58,280 nt of DNA, taken from the NCBI GenBank assembly GCA_946804195.1, contig CAMPEU010000027.1:1-58280 (forward strand). Direction: 5' to 3'. The notes below the pieces were generated by a model that was given only the letters and a program-made list of their open reading frames with translations, did no database searches and was not told the DNA's origin. The DNA is from an uncultured Candidatus Saccharibacteria bacterium. Its GTDB lineage: Bacteria > Patescibacteriota > Saccharimonadia > Saccharimonadales > Saccharimonadaceae. Of this stretch, positions 18,525 through 25,445 are shown piece by piece; position 1 is the stretch's first letter, and the number at the start of each line of letters is the position of its first letter. The position numbers and the translations under genes are program-made.

Positions 18525-18648
18525 ACCGAGGCTTATTAATACTCGTCGTGTTGAACGGCTGTAACTTGGTGTCAATTTGCTCTTAACAAAACACAAGCTT
18601 TTTGGTATAAGTAGACATAGACTAATACAAAGCGAAAGGTATTATAGA

Positions 18649-19065
18649 ATGAATAAGTTAAAAAAATTAATATCGACGGCCCTCATGGTTCCGGCATTTG
18701 CAGTGGGCGTTGGCCTGTTTGCAGGCGCTGTACCGGTGTACGCCGTTTTTGACCAGGGCCTACAAGATGGCGCAAACGCCGCACAGGGTAAAGATCAACA
18801 AGGTGACGCATCTAGCCTATTCGGTGAAGGTGGCCAAGGTGGTATCTTCCGAACAATCACTAACGTAATGCTCTTTGTCATTGGTGCAATCAGCGTTATT
18901 ATGTTGATTGTTGGTGGTATTCGCTATGTCGTGTCCGGTGGTGATTCAACCAAGGTGCAAGACGCAAAGAATACGATTCTTTATGCAATTGTCGGTGTTG
19001 TCGTGGCGATCCTCGCCTTTGCCGTCGTCAACTTTGTTATTCAGAGCTTTACTGACGGAGCCTAA
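18649..19065 (+). CDS. T4SS-pilin-like protein (pilin 7)
   Basis: 138 residues from the ATG at 18649. A signal peptide (about 1-31, ending PVYA), a Gly/Gln/Asp-rich mature start, and the two-helix core with GGIRYVVSGGDS in place of GGIRYTTSNGDS. It lies 124 nt after pilin 6, and TATAAG (18606-18611) plus an AT-rich stretch just upstream suggest its own promoter. A strong bidirectional terminator at 19084-19113 ends the array. It could therefore be expressed separately from the other six. Confidence 0.72.
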   Translation: MNKLKKLISTALMVPAFAVGVGLFAGAVPVYAVFDQGLQDGANAAQGKDQQGDASSLFGEGGQGGIFRTITNVMLFVIGAISVIMLIVGGIRYVVSGGDSTKVQDAKNTILYAIVGVVVAILAFAVVNFVIQSFTDGA

Positions 19066-19083
19066 AAAGGTTTCGGGCGATAT

Positions 19084-19113
19084 AAAAATCCCCGCCGATT
19101 GGCGGGGATTTTT
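19084..19113. terminator. Bidirectional rho-independent terminator
   Basis: Perfect stem CCCCGCC/GGCGGGG with loop GATT flanked by A5 and T5, so it works on both strands. It closes the pilin array from the left and hsp20 from the right. Confidence 0.9.
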
Positions 19114-19131
19114 GATTGATCAAAATTCTGT

Positions 19132-19602
19132 TTAAAGAACTTGAATCTTTTTGGCTTGTTCTTGCTTTACCTTGCTGAAGGTGATTGTCAGAACACCGTC
19201 CTTTAGAACAGCTTCGACTTCATCTTCTTTGACGGCAACCGGTAGTGCTAGAGTGCGACTAAATTCGCCCCAATAGCATTCTTGAATGTGCCAGTTTGTT
19301 GTTCCTGTCTCGTCACCGCTACTCAGAGTACCGCTAACAGTCAAGATACCATCACTGATACTGACGTCTAGGTCATCCTTGTTTACGCCAGCTGTACGAG
19401 CCTTCACAACTAGCCTGTCTTCGGTCTCGTAGACATCGACAGCAAGCTGACCCGGGAAGTCGTCATCGGTAGACTCATCGTCGGTTGTTGTTGTCGCGGG
19501 GGCGGTATTATCGCCATCGTTTAGGTCGTCATCGTCGTTTAGAAACGCTGCGGCCAACTCATCCTCGATTAAGAGATCGTCGTCGTTTTGTTTACGGGCC
19601 AT
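19132..19602 (-). CDS. Hsp20 / alpha-crystallin family small heat-shock protein
   Basis: 156 residues from the ATG at 19602, chosen because GGAGGA sits 4 nt upstream at 19607-19612. The first 50 residues are very acidic (runs of Asp and Thr) and disordered. The alpha-crystallin domain follows, beginning at FPGQLAVDVYETEDRLVVKA and ending with the conserved GVLTI strand. Members bind unfolding proteins as ATP-independent holdase oligomers. The usual I-x-I/V C-terminal motif may be IQVL at the extreme end. The gene stands alone between two terminated units; no CIRCE-like repeat is visible upstream. Confidence 0.9.
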   Translation of the reverse strand: MARKQNDDDLLIEDELAAAFLNDDDDLNDGDNTAPATTTTDDESTDDDFPGQLAVDVYETEDRLVVKARTAGVNKDDLDVSISDGILTVSGTLSSGDETGTTNWHIQECYWGEFSRTLALPVAVKEDEVEAVLKDGVLTITFSKVKQEQAKKIQVL

Positions 19603-19709
19603 GGGATCCTCCACTTTTTACTCTTGGCTCTTGACAAATAGTCCTCTACAGTATAACTAATACTAGTAGGATAATCAACCAATGAGCGCATGGATACGTA
19701 AAAATTACA

Positions 19710-20378
19710 ATGATTGACAGTGGCATCGCTTTTCTTGCTCCCCACCTCTGTTCTGGCTGTGGAAATCTGGGCGTGCTATTGTGCGGTAGTTGTAAAAACG
19801 ACATCATGGATGAGCCTTTTTTACTGTGTATTGCTTGTGGGATTGGTCTACCGGGAGCCAACGGAATATGTCGGGTATGTGATGTGCCGTATGACCGTGC
19901 GTGGTGCGTTGCCGATCGTCGAGATCACCTACAACGACTAATTGGCAATTTCAAATTCACCAATGCGAAGTCTGCGTATAAGCCACTGGCTGATTTACTA
20001 GACTCATACCTACCCGAGCTACCTCGTAATACGATTATCGTTCCCATTCCTACCGTCAGCTCGCATATCAGGCAACGGGGATATGATCACATGCTTTTGG
20101 TTGCACGCCATCTTGGAAGGTTACGCAAAATTCCGCTCGATACGGGGTTATATCGTACAAGTACAACTCAGCAGAGGTCGGCGAGCCGAGGACAACGCAT
20201 AACTCAAGCGAAAACTGCCTTTGCATGCAAACAAAGTCTTGATCCGACAAAGATATATTTGCTTGTTGATGATGTTGTCACCACGGGCGCGACGATTAAA
20301 TACGCAGCACAAACACTTAAAGATAACGGAGCGACCTCTGTTTGGGTAGCGTCAATTAGCAGGCAGCCATTGGATTAA
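19710..20378 (+). CDS. ComF-family phosphoribosyltransferase-like protein
   Basis: 222 residues. Two zinc-ribbon-like Cys clusters (CSGCGN with CGSC near 15-33, and CIACG with CRVC near 42-62) precede a type I phosphoribosyltransferase domain with the PRPP-binding motif LLVDDVVTTGATI (about 187-199). This is the ComF/GntX layout, a family linked to DNA uptake in competent bacteria; the biochemical reaction is not settled in general. A TTGACA at 19631 with TATAAC/TAACTA about 16 nt later may be its promoter. Followed directly by a tRNA gene. Confidence 0.85.
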   Translation: MIDSGIAFLAPHLCSGCGNLGVLLCGSCKNDIMDEPFLLCIACGIGLPGANGICRVCDVPYDRAWCVADRRDHLQRLIGNFKFTNAKSAYKPLADLLDSYLPELPRNTIIVPIPTVSSHIRQRGYDHMLLVARHLGRLRKIPLDTGLYRTSTTQQRSASRGQRITQAKTAFACKQSLDPTKIYLLVDDVVTTGATIKYAAQTLKDNGATSVWVASISRQPLD

Positions 20379-20413
20379 CAGTAGTAATCTGGTAAAATAT
20401 TCTATGCTGACGA

Positions 20414-20503
<90 letters not shown>

Positions 20504-20511
20504 GAATGAGT

Positions 20512-20535
20512 CGACCCCAGTGGGGTCGTTTTATT
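20512..20535 (+). terminator. Terminator after tRNA-Ser(UGA)
   Basis: CGACCCC/GGGGTCG stem with loop AGT followed by a T-rich stretch, 9 nt after the tRNA. Confidence 0.75.
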
Positions 20536-20591
20536 ATCTAAAATATTGCGTTTAAACTTATGCTTCTGTATCCTATACCTAGGAGATAATC

Positions 20592-20819
20592 ATGAAAAAA
20601 TACATCACAAACACAACAATTGTCATCGCATCACTTTATGTAATATTTGCAGGTCTTTCGGCGGCCGCAGTTGTCCTCGAATGGACCACGTGGGATAAGG
20701 TGGGCGACTGGTTGGCTAAAGCTCTCGCATTAGCGGGGATTGTTTTAGCAATCAATATCGTCGTTTCTTTGATAACGCAATTTTTACCTCATTCCGACCA
20801 AGTATCTAAGAAAAAATAG
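20592..20819 (+). CDS. Small two-helix membrane protein
   Basis: 75 residues with a clear ribosome binding site (AGGAG, 9 nt before the ATG). Two hydrophobic helices (about 8-29 and 43-67) flank a Trp-containing loop (LEWTTWDKVGDW); the C-terminus is basic (KKK). No family recognised. It stands alone between a tRNA terminator and the next small gene, with a TATACC/TTATGC promoter-like sequence just upstream. Confidence 0.6.
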   Translation: MKKYITNTTIVIASLYVIFAGLSAAAVVLEWTTWDKVGDWLAKALALAGIVLAINIVVSLITQFLPHSDQVSKKK

Positions 20820-20897
20820 ACAAAAGTTTGTCAGAAACGAGTACGCCTTTTCGCCTATAGCGCATGGTATACTGCTTGTAATAAATAGGAGGAAATT

Positions 20898-21212
20898 ATG
20901 GCGAATGTTGAGTATATAGAAAAGCTTTTTACACTACATCCTGACGATGAGTTACTTGCTCGTCTGTGGGAAATTGATGCAGAGACAATGTCGCGACTCA
21001 TGCCAGAGATTGGCAACGAGACAATGGAAGAAATAGACGCAGAGGTTCCAAAATTAAAGAGCATTATCAACTTTGCACTAAATAGTTTACGAGTAACGAT
21101 GGCGCGAGAGATACGCCTAACACCTAGGCAGCGTATGAGGGAAGCACGTATTCAATACGAGGATGTTCAAGAAGTGTCCGAATATCAAAACCTTGAAGAC
21201 GACTTGCGCTAG
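20898..21212 (+). CDS. Hypothetical acidic helical protein
   Basis: 104 residues, ATG preceded by TAGGAGG at a good distance and a TATACT box about 30 nt upstream. The sequence is charged, has no Cys, no membrane helix and no signal, and looks mostly alpha-helical. I do not recognise it. It is followed 47 nt later by a tRNA gene. Confidence 0.6.
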   Translation: MANVEYIEKLFTLHPDDELLARLWEIDAETMSRLMPEIGNETMEEIDAEVPKLKSIINFALNSLRVTMAREIRLTPRQRMREARIQYEDVQEVSEYQNLEDDLR

Positions 21213-21259
21213 CACTACCCCTGATTAAGTGTTATAATCTATCGAGTCAACCGAGATGA

Positions 21260-21352
21260 GGAGGAGTACCCAAGTGGCTAAAGGGGACGGTTTGCTAAAT
21301 CGTTAGTTCGGGGAGACCTGGAGCGGGAGTTCGAATCTCCCCTCCTCCGCCA
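21260..21352 (+). tRNA. tRNA-Ser (GCU anticodon)
   Basis: 93 nt with encoded CCA. Acceptor GGAGGAG pairs with CTCCTCC, anticodon loop TTGCTAA gives GCT, long variable arm, T loop TTCGAAT. Decodes AGC/AGU. Confidence 0.95.
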
Positions 21353-21393
21353 AATGAAAAAGGTGTGCGGCTGCACACCTTTTTCATTTGGCG
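21348..21393. terminator. 46-nt perfect inverted repeat overlapping the tRNA 3' end
   Basis: Two 21-nt arms (21348-21368 and 21373-21393) with loop GGCT. The left arm begins with the CGCCA that forms the tRNA 3' terminus. The arms contain A5 and T5 runs, so the inner part works as a strong terminator; the outer part extends into the tRNA. Confidence 0.8.
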
Positions 21394-21440
21394 AAATGGA
21401 GAAATACTCCTGCATTTTTATGTATTGTATAATGAGAATC

Positions 21441-21941
21441 ATGAAGTGGGCACAAAAAAACAAAAACGGATTTACTATTGTTGAACTACTAATTGTTGTT
21501 GTCGTCATTGGTATTTTGGCGTCTATCGTGACGGTTGCCTATAGTGGCATAACTCAGAGTGCAAGAGATTCAAAGCGTCAAGCAGATATGAAATCAATCG
21601 AAAGTGCACTTGAGCTGTATCATCTCGACAACGGAGGCTACCCAGCGTGTAACAACACGCCCTATGTACCGGGCGGTACTTCAAATCGCGTATGCCCTAT
21701 GAGCTCGCTAGTAAGCTCACTTGTGCCCAAGTATATGTCTTCGATACCGGTAGACCCAATTAACAGCGGGAATGATATATATAGATATGCTGTTGGGTAT
21801 AAAAAAACCACTGCCACTGGGTTCTCTAGTGATTTATCGGATAACTTTATAACTGGGATGAAACTAGAAACTGTATCAACCGTTGTAAGTGGTTGGACAT
21901 CACCGAATTACTACACATACCTGGGCGGCAGTAACAACTAG
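21441..21941 (+). CDS. Type IV pilin / pseudopilin-like protein
   Basis: 166 residues from the ATG at 21441. The N-terminus carries a class III prepilin signal: a basic leader (MKWAQKNKNG) cut before FTIVELLIVVVVIGILASI, with Glu at position 5 of the mature protein. The remaining C-terminal domain has the GGYPACNN and PVDP-type segments common in GspG/PilA-like pseudopilins, with Cys near the middle. No prepilin peptidase or PilB/PilC gene is in the window. TATAAT (21428-21433) ends 7 nt before the ATG, so the mRNA is probably leaderless, which also favours this start over the upstream ones. Confidence 0.82.
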   Translation: MKWAQKNKNGFTIVELLIVVVVIGILASIVTVAYSGITQSARDSKRQADMKSIESALELYHLDNGGYPACNNTPYVPGGTSNRVCPMSSLVSSLVPKYMSSIPVDPINSGNDIYRYAVGYKKTTATGFSSDLSDNFITGMKLETVSTVVSGWTSPNYYTYLGGSNN

Positions 21942-21974
21942 AAACAATAGTTAATTCATCCATTTCGCTCATGC

Positions 21975-21980
21975 TATACT
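21975..21980 (+). promoter_or_regulatory. -10 box of leaderless promoter (gene at 21987)
   Basis: TATACT with TGC just upstream (extended -10), spacer GTTATC, then ATG at 21987. Confidence 0.6.
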
Positions 21981-21986
21981 GTTATC

Positions 21987-22745
21987 ATGCAACCAAATGA
22001 GCCGCAGGATTTACAGCGTCCCGGACAGGGTTTACCCGTCCAGCCTGTTCAACCTATGCAGCCTGCTCAGCCCGTCCAACCGGCTACTCAGCCGCTTAGT
22101 CCAGTCGTTTCGCCAGCACCAAATCCTCCGGCTGCGATTATTGATTCAGCTACTTTGCAATCAGCATTGAATGACCCACCCCAAGTTGCTGCCCCCGAAC
22201 CGGCACTAGACACACCTCAGTTGCAAGCCGTTGATCAAGTACCTGTTGGCGAAGACGACGATCAGAATCAGTCAGGCAACGAAGAATTCGAAGGTGATGT
22301 GACGTGGACCGCCAATGAATATCTTCATCAAGAGAAAGGCACTAAGTGGCTAGCGCTATTTATAGCGGTCTGTCTCGGTTTTGTAGGATTATCCGTATGG
22401 ATGCGGGCATGGTCATTTACCGCAGTAATCGTGGTCATTGCCTTCATCGTTATTGTATATTTGCGTCGACCACCTCGCGAACTTGCCTATTCTTTGACAG
22501 AGGAAGGTCTAACGGTAGACGACAAGCTTCATAAATATGAAGAATTTAAGTCGTTTGGAGTAATTGAGGACGGCGAAGAATATTCGGTGATGCTCATTCC
22601 GACTCAACGATTTCAACCGAGTGTTACGGTGTATTTTCCCGAGGAAGTTGGTGATGATATTGTTGATGTCCTCGGCGAGCGTTTACCTATGAAAGATCTC
22701 AAGTTAGATGCCATTGATCGCTTAGTCCGCATGCTTCGCTTGTAG
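21987..22745 (+). CDS. Hypothetical membrane protein with Gln/Pro-rich N-terminus
   Basis: 252 residues. The first 95 are rich in Pro, Gln and Ala with repeats of PVQP/PAQP type and are likely disordered. Two close hydrophobic helices follow (about 119-138 and 142-160), then a compact C-terminal domain with a PH-like strand pattern (LAYSLTEEGLTVDDKLHKYE). The layout resembles small bacterial membrane-bound PH-domain proteins, but this is only a resemblance. Transcript probably leaderless. Confidence 0.55.
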   Translation: MQPNEPQDLQRPGQGLPVQPVQPMQPAQPVQPATQPLSPVVSPAPNPPAAIIDSATLQSALNDPPQVAAPEPALDTPQLQAVDQVPVGEDDDQNQSGNEEFEGDVTWTANEYLHQEKGTKWLALFIAVCLGFVGLSVWMRAWSFTAVIVVIAFIVIVYLRRPPRELAYSLTEEGLTVDDKLHKYEEFKSFGVIEDGEEYSVMLIPTQRFQPSVTVYFPEEVGDDIVDVLGERLPMKDLKLDAIDRLVRMLRL

Positions 22746-22800
22746 CAGCATCTTGTCACCTCTGTAAAATTATGATAAACTTGCGAAGTTGCGTAAATAC

Positions 22801-22877
22801 GCACCCGTAGCTCAGCTGGATAGAGCGTCGGCTTGCGGAGCCGAAGGCCGTACGTTCGAATCGTATCGGGTGTACCA
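22801..22877 (+). tRNA. tRNA-Arg (GCG anticodon)
   Basis: 77 nt with encoded CCA. Acceptor GCACCCG pairs with CGGGTGT (first pair G-U), D arm GCTC/GAGC, anticodon stem TCGGC/GCCGA with loop TTGCGGA giving anticodon GCG, T loop TTCGAAT. By anticodon it reads CGC (and CGU by wobble). Bacteria normally use ACG, deaminated to ICG, for these codons, so GCG is unusual. The rest of the molecule is typical of bacterial tRNA-Arg. Confidence 0.9.
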
Positions 22878-22884
22878 TGAAAAA

Positions 22885-22910
22885 CGACTCACATTCGTGA
22901 GTCTTTTTTT
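22885..22910 (+). terminator. Terminator after tRNA-Arg
   Basis: Stem GACTCAC/GTGAGTC with loop ATTC followed by T7. Confidence 0.85.
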
Positions 22911-22948
22911 GTCCTGTTAAGGATATTGCACAAAGTAGTGATATATGG

Positions 22949-22954
22949 TATAAT
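22949..22954 (+). promoter_or_regulatory. -10 box of leaderless promoter (gene at 22961)
   Basis: TATAAT, spacer CTGACT of 6 nt, then ATG at 22961. Confidence 0.65.
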
Positions 22955-22960
22955 CTGACT

Positions 22961-23374
22961 ATGTCAGAGCAAAAGCCATCAACTCCATCAGTAGAGGAAT
23001 TGATGGAGATATTTTCAAGAGTGAGCGATCAAGATTCGTTAATCGATGGATTGGTTTATTCTGCCTTGGGGTTTGTGGGTGATGGTGACTACGTTGGTCT
23101 TGCGCATGTAGCGTTTGGCTTTGGTGGAATCGAGCAAGTTGCAGAGGCCGAAGCGCGTCTGCGTATCATCGGTGATTATGATTGTCGCCGGCCTGAAGGT
23201 GAACATTATTCAGTTGATAAGGAAGCAAGACGGAGGCGAACAGTTGGAATTAATGCGATTGTGAAGAATCTGGATGAAAATCAACAGGAATTATTTTATA
23301 ACACCATGGACGATGAAATGATGCGACTCGAGTTTGAGCATACAAACGTTAGGGGCGAAACTCCCAGATCATAA
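22961..23374 (+). CDS. Hypothetical protein
   Basis: 137 residues, soluble, moderately acidic, without membrane segments or signal peptide. It contains a Gly-rich hydrophobic middle (VGLAHVAFGFGGIEQVAE) and an Arg/Lys-rich segment (EARRRRTVG) but no motif I can name. The transcript appears leaderless. A bidirectional terminator follows and is shared with the convergent tRNA-Ser(CGA). Confidence 0.6.
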   Translation: MSEQKPSTPSVEELMEIFSRVSDQDSLIDGLVYSALGFVGDGDYVGLAHVAFGFGGIEQVAEAEARLRIIGDYDCRRPEGEHYSVDKEARRRRTVGINAIVKNLDENQQELFYNTMDDEMMRLEFEHTNVRGETPRS

Positions 23375-23400
23375 AATACGCCCAATCGGGCGTATTTTTT
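23373..23400. terminator. Bidirectional terminator
   Basis: AAAATACGCCC/GGGCGTATTTT stem with loop AATC; serves the gene ending at 23374 and, on the other strand, tRNA-Ser(CGA). Confidence 0.85.
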
Positions 23401-23488
23401 TGGCGGAGAGAGAGGGATTCGAACCCTCGGTGAGTTACCCCACACCGCTTTTCGAGAGCGGCCAGTTCAACCACTCCTGCATCTCTCC
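23401..23488 (-). tRNA. tRNA-Ser (CGA anticodon)
   Basis: 88 nt with encoded CCA. Acceptor GGAGAGA pairs with TCTCTCC, anticodon stem CCGCT/AGCGG with loop CTCGAAA giving CGA, long variable arm, T loop TTCGAAT. Decodes UCG. Confidence 0.95.
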
Positions 23489-23518
23489 CCGCTCGATTAT
23501 TTTAACAGATTAAACTAA

Positions 23519-24049
23519 TCATTTAGTGGAGTCGGTTGACTTTGCCTCATAGCGATATACTTGATCGTGTTGTTCGTAATCAAATTTACTAAAGGCAAAG
23601 CCAATCTTTTTGAGTAATTGCGTACTCGATATGTTGTCTCGTGTGACGTGCGCAACAACGTCATAGCCTTGATGAGAGGCCCAATCAACGACCGCACCGA
23701 CTGCCGCTTTGGCGATTCCTTGCCGAGCATGGTCGCTATCTGTGTAATATGAGATTTCTAATTCAGTTTTGCTATCCATGCCAGCGTTTATTCCACCGAC
23801 TAAGTTGCCGTTTAGCCAGACACCCAGGCCATACGTTCCGTCAGGTTGGGTGTTTTGGGCTGTTCTTTCGGCGAAATCAGTAATACCGGCAGGTTGAATT
23901 CTTCCGTTTGTTAATGGGTCTCTATTCTTTAAGGCTAGTTTCATAACTTCTTCGATATCATCGGGAGTGTATTCTCTGACGATGACGTTCGGCATTTCGG
24001 TTGATAGTGAAAGTCGATTACGCTCTGTAGTAGAAGTATTTGAACTCAT
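23519..24049 (-). CDS. GNAT-family N-acetyltransferase (RimJ/RimL type)
   Basis: 176 residues with the GNAT fold: an N-terminal strand-helix (VIREYTPDDIEEVMKLA), central strands (LGVWLNGNLVGGINAG), the acetyl-CoA-binding segment around DHARQGIAKAAVGAVVDWA (about 131-149, the Q/R-x-x-G-x-G/A type loop), and the C-terminal AHVTRDNISSTQLLKKIGF element found in enzymes that acetylate protein N-termini or other amines. Acceptor unknown. TAAAAT (24056-24061) with a 6-nt spacer to the ATG implies a leaderless transcript. Confidence 0.85.
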   Translation of the reverse strand: MSSNTSTTERNRLSLSTEMPNVIVREYTPDDIEEVMKLALKNRDPLTNGRIQPAGITDFAERTAQNTQPDGTYGLGVWLNGNLVGGINAGMDSKTELEISYYTDSDHARQGIAKAAVGAVVDWASHQGYDVVAHVTRDNISSTQLLKKIGFAFSKFDYEQHDQVYRYEAKSTDSTK

Positions 24050-24055
24050 ATATTA

Positions 24056-24061
24056 ATTTTA
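24056..24061 (-). promoter_or_regulatory. -10 box of leaderless promoter (GNAT gene)
   Basis: TAAAAT, spacer TAATAT, ATG at 24049. Upstream bases GCTTATGT match those before the -10 at 5360-5365. Confidence 0.55.
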
Positions 24062-24114
24062 ACATAAGCATATAAAAATGTCAATTACATACAGGGGTGA
24101 GCGGTGGTGTAGGG

Positions 24115-24120
24115 TATAAT
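24115..24120 (+). promoter_or_regulatory. -10 box of leaderless promoter (HIT-rlmH operon)
   Basis: TATAAT, spacer TAAATC, then ATG at 24127. Confidence 0.65.
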
Positions 24121-24126
24121 TAAATC

Positions 24127-24546
24127 ATGCAAGATTCAATATTCACAAAAATTATCAAAGGCGAAATACCAGGTGAGGTCATCTACAGGGATGAAACATG
24201 TTTTGTAATCCTTACGATTCAACCGTTGACTGAGGGACATATGCTGGTTATTCCACACGAACAAACTGATAGTTTGTGGGATGTCGATCAGCAGGTATAT
24301 GCTCATCTGTTTGATGTAGCGAAACAAATGCAGACAAAGCTAAAAAACGCATATCCCAGCTATGAACGGGTTGGTTTGTTGGTTGAAGGTTTTGGCGTAC
24401 CCCATGCGCATATTCATGTACTCGGCTTTCATGAACCACTGGAACCAACTATCCAAAAGCATGTTGAATGGAAAACGGGTACCAATAGCCCTGTCATGTC
24501 TAGCGACACACTGCGAACAGTGGCCGAAAAGCTTCGAGCAGAATGA
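24127..24546 (+). CDS. HIT-family nucleotide hydrolase/transferase
   Basis: 139 residues with the histidine-triad motif HAHIHV at about residues 94-99 (consensus HxHxHxx) and the family N-terminal block SIFTKIIKGEIPGEVIYRDE. HIT proteins cleave nucleoside phosphoramidates and related dinucleotides using the middle His. The stop overlaps the start of rlmH by 4 nt (ATGA), so the two form an operon. The mRNA is probably leaderless. Confidence 0.92.
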   Translation: MQDSIFTKIIKGEIPGEVIYRDETCFVILTIQPLTEGHMLVIPHEQTDSLWDVDQQVYAHLFDVAKQMQTKLKNAYPSYERVGLLVEGFGVPHAHIHVLGFHEPLEPTIQKHVEWKTGTNSPVMSSDTLRTVAEKLRAE

Positions 24547-24998
24547 TTACTGTTGTCTCGGTTGGTAAAAAGCATGAACAGTGGGTTAGCGGTGCCGTTA
24601 AGCATTACCAGGATCGTCTGAAAAAGCCGTTTGATATTGATTGGGTCTTTTTACCACATAGCTCGTTGCAGGACGATATAGCGCGTCAGGACGAGTCTGA
24701 GCGCATACTTTCACGGTTGAATGGTGATGACTTCGTCATATTGCTGGATGAAGCCGGAAAGGCGATTGACTCCCCTGCCCTATCAAAATTATTGGGTGAT
24801 ACTTTTGTGTCTGCAAAAAAGTTAACGATTATTATTGGTGGCGCTTATGGTGTCGACGAACGATTACATGACCGAGCGGGCTTCGTTTGGTCACTCTCGC
24901 CTCTTGTGTTTCCCCATCAGTTGGTGCGATTAATTTTGACAGAACAGATCTATAGGGCACAGCAGATCAGCATGAGCCATCCGTACCATCACCAGTGA
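24543..24998 (+). CDS. rlmH: 23S rRNA (pseudouridine1915-N3)-methyltransferase RlmH
   Basis: 151 residues, the usual RlmH length. SPOUT-fold methyltransferase features are visible: a strand-rich N-terminus (MITVVSVGKK), the SAM-binding knot segment FVILLDEAGKAIDSPA, the IIIGGAYGVDERL loop, and the signature end SMSHPYHHQ. It methylates pseudouridine 1915 in helix 69 of 23S rRNA at the subunit interface. Second gene of a two-gene operon with the HIT protein. Confidence 0.95.
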   Translation: MITVVSVGKKHEQWVSGAVKHYQDRLKKPFDIDWVFLPHSSLQDDIARQDESERILSRLNGDDFVILLDEAGKAIDSPALSKLLGDTFVSAKKLTIIIGGAYGVDERLHDRAGFVWSLSPLVFPHQLVRLILTEQIYRAQQISMSHPYHHQ

Positions 24999-25063
24999 GT
25001 TAGTAGCTAGTGAGCTACTAGTTACAAACTATGTTTTAGAGGGTGTCATACTAGTCAACTAAG

Positions 25064-25092
25064 TTGACAATTAATACAGCTTATGCTATTAT
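25064..25092 (+). promoter_or_regulatory. Sigma-70-type promoter with extended -10
   Basis: TTGACA (25064-25069), 17-nt spacer, TATTAT (25087-25092) preceded by TGC. Leads to the gene at 25118 with a leader of about 20 nt. Confidence 0.7.
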
Positions 25093-25117
25093 GAAATAGT
25101 AAACCTAAAAAACAAAT

Positions 25118-25441
25118 ATGCTCACAACAGTAATACAACGAACACTTCTGACTATCGGCGTTATCATCACGCTCGGTATTTTGGTACATGACACCAAGTT
25201 TGACCGTGCCGTCACACTTGCTTTGCCTATCGCAGCAGCAACTTTTGGAATCGGTACATTTGCACTCGAGCATGGTGCCGATCATTCACACACGCATGTA
25301 GAACGTGCCTCATTACAGCATGCATTTGCGGGAATTCCGAGGGCGCAAGCTCGTGATGATCATCGAAAATATGGCGCGTCAAAGCATTTTGGACGAAATA
25401 ACTACCTCGGTGGCAACGGAATTATTTGGCCGAGCGCATAA
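25118..25441 (+). CDS. Hypothetical small membrane protein
   Basis: 107 residues. Two hydrophobic segments (about 8-22 and 30-50) are followed by a His-rich polar tail (ALEHGADHSHTHVERASLQH) and a Gly/Asn-rich end. The His cluster could bind metal, but no family motif is visible. It is driven by a good consensus promoter and converges on valS, whose stop lies 4 nt away. Confidence 0.55.
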   Translation: MLTTVIQRTLLTIGVIITLGILVHDTKFDRAVTLALPIAAATFGIGTFALEHGADHSHTHVERASLQHAFAGIPRAQARDDHRKYGASKHFGRNNYLGGNGIIWPSA

Positions 25442-25445
25442 TATA

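Noticed and set aside
15124-18640. CRISPR-like or satellite repeat across the pilin array
   Set aside because: Similarity follows reading frames and helix cores, with gene-length units and variable ends, so it is gene duplication and not a repeat array.
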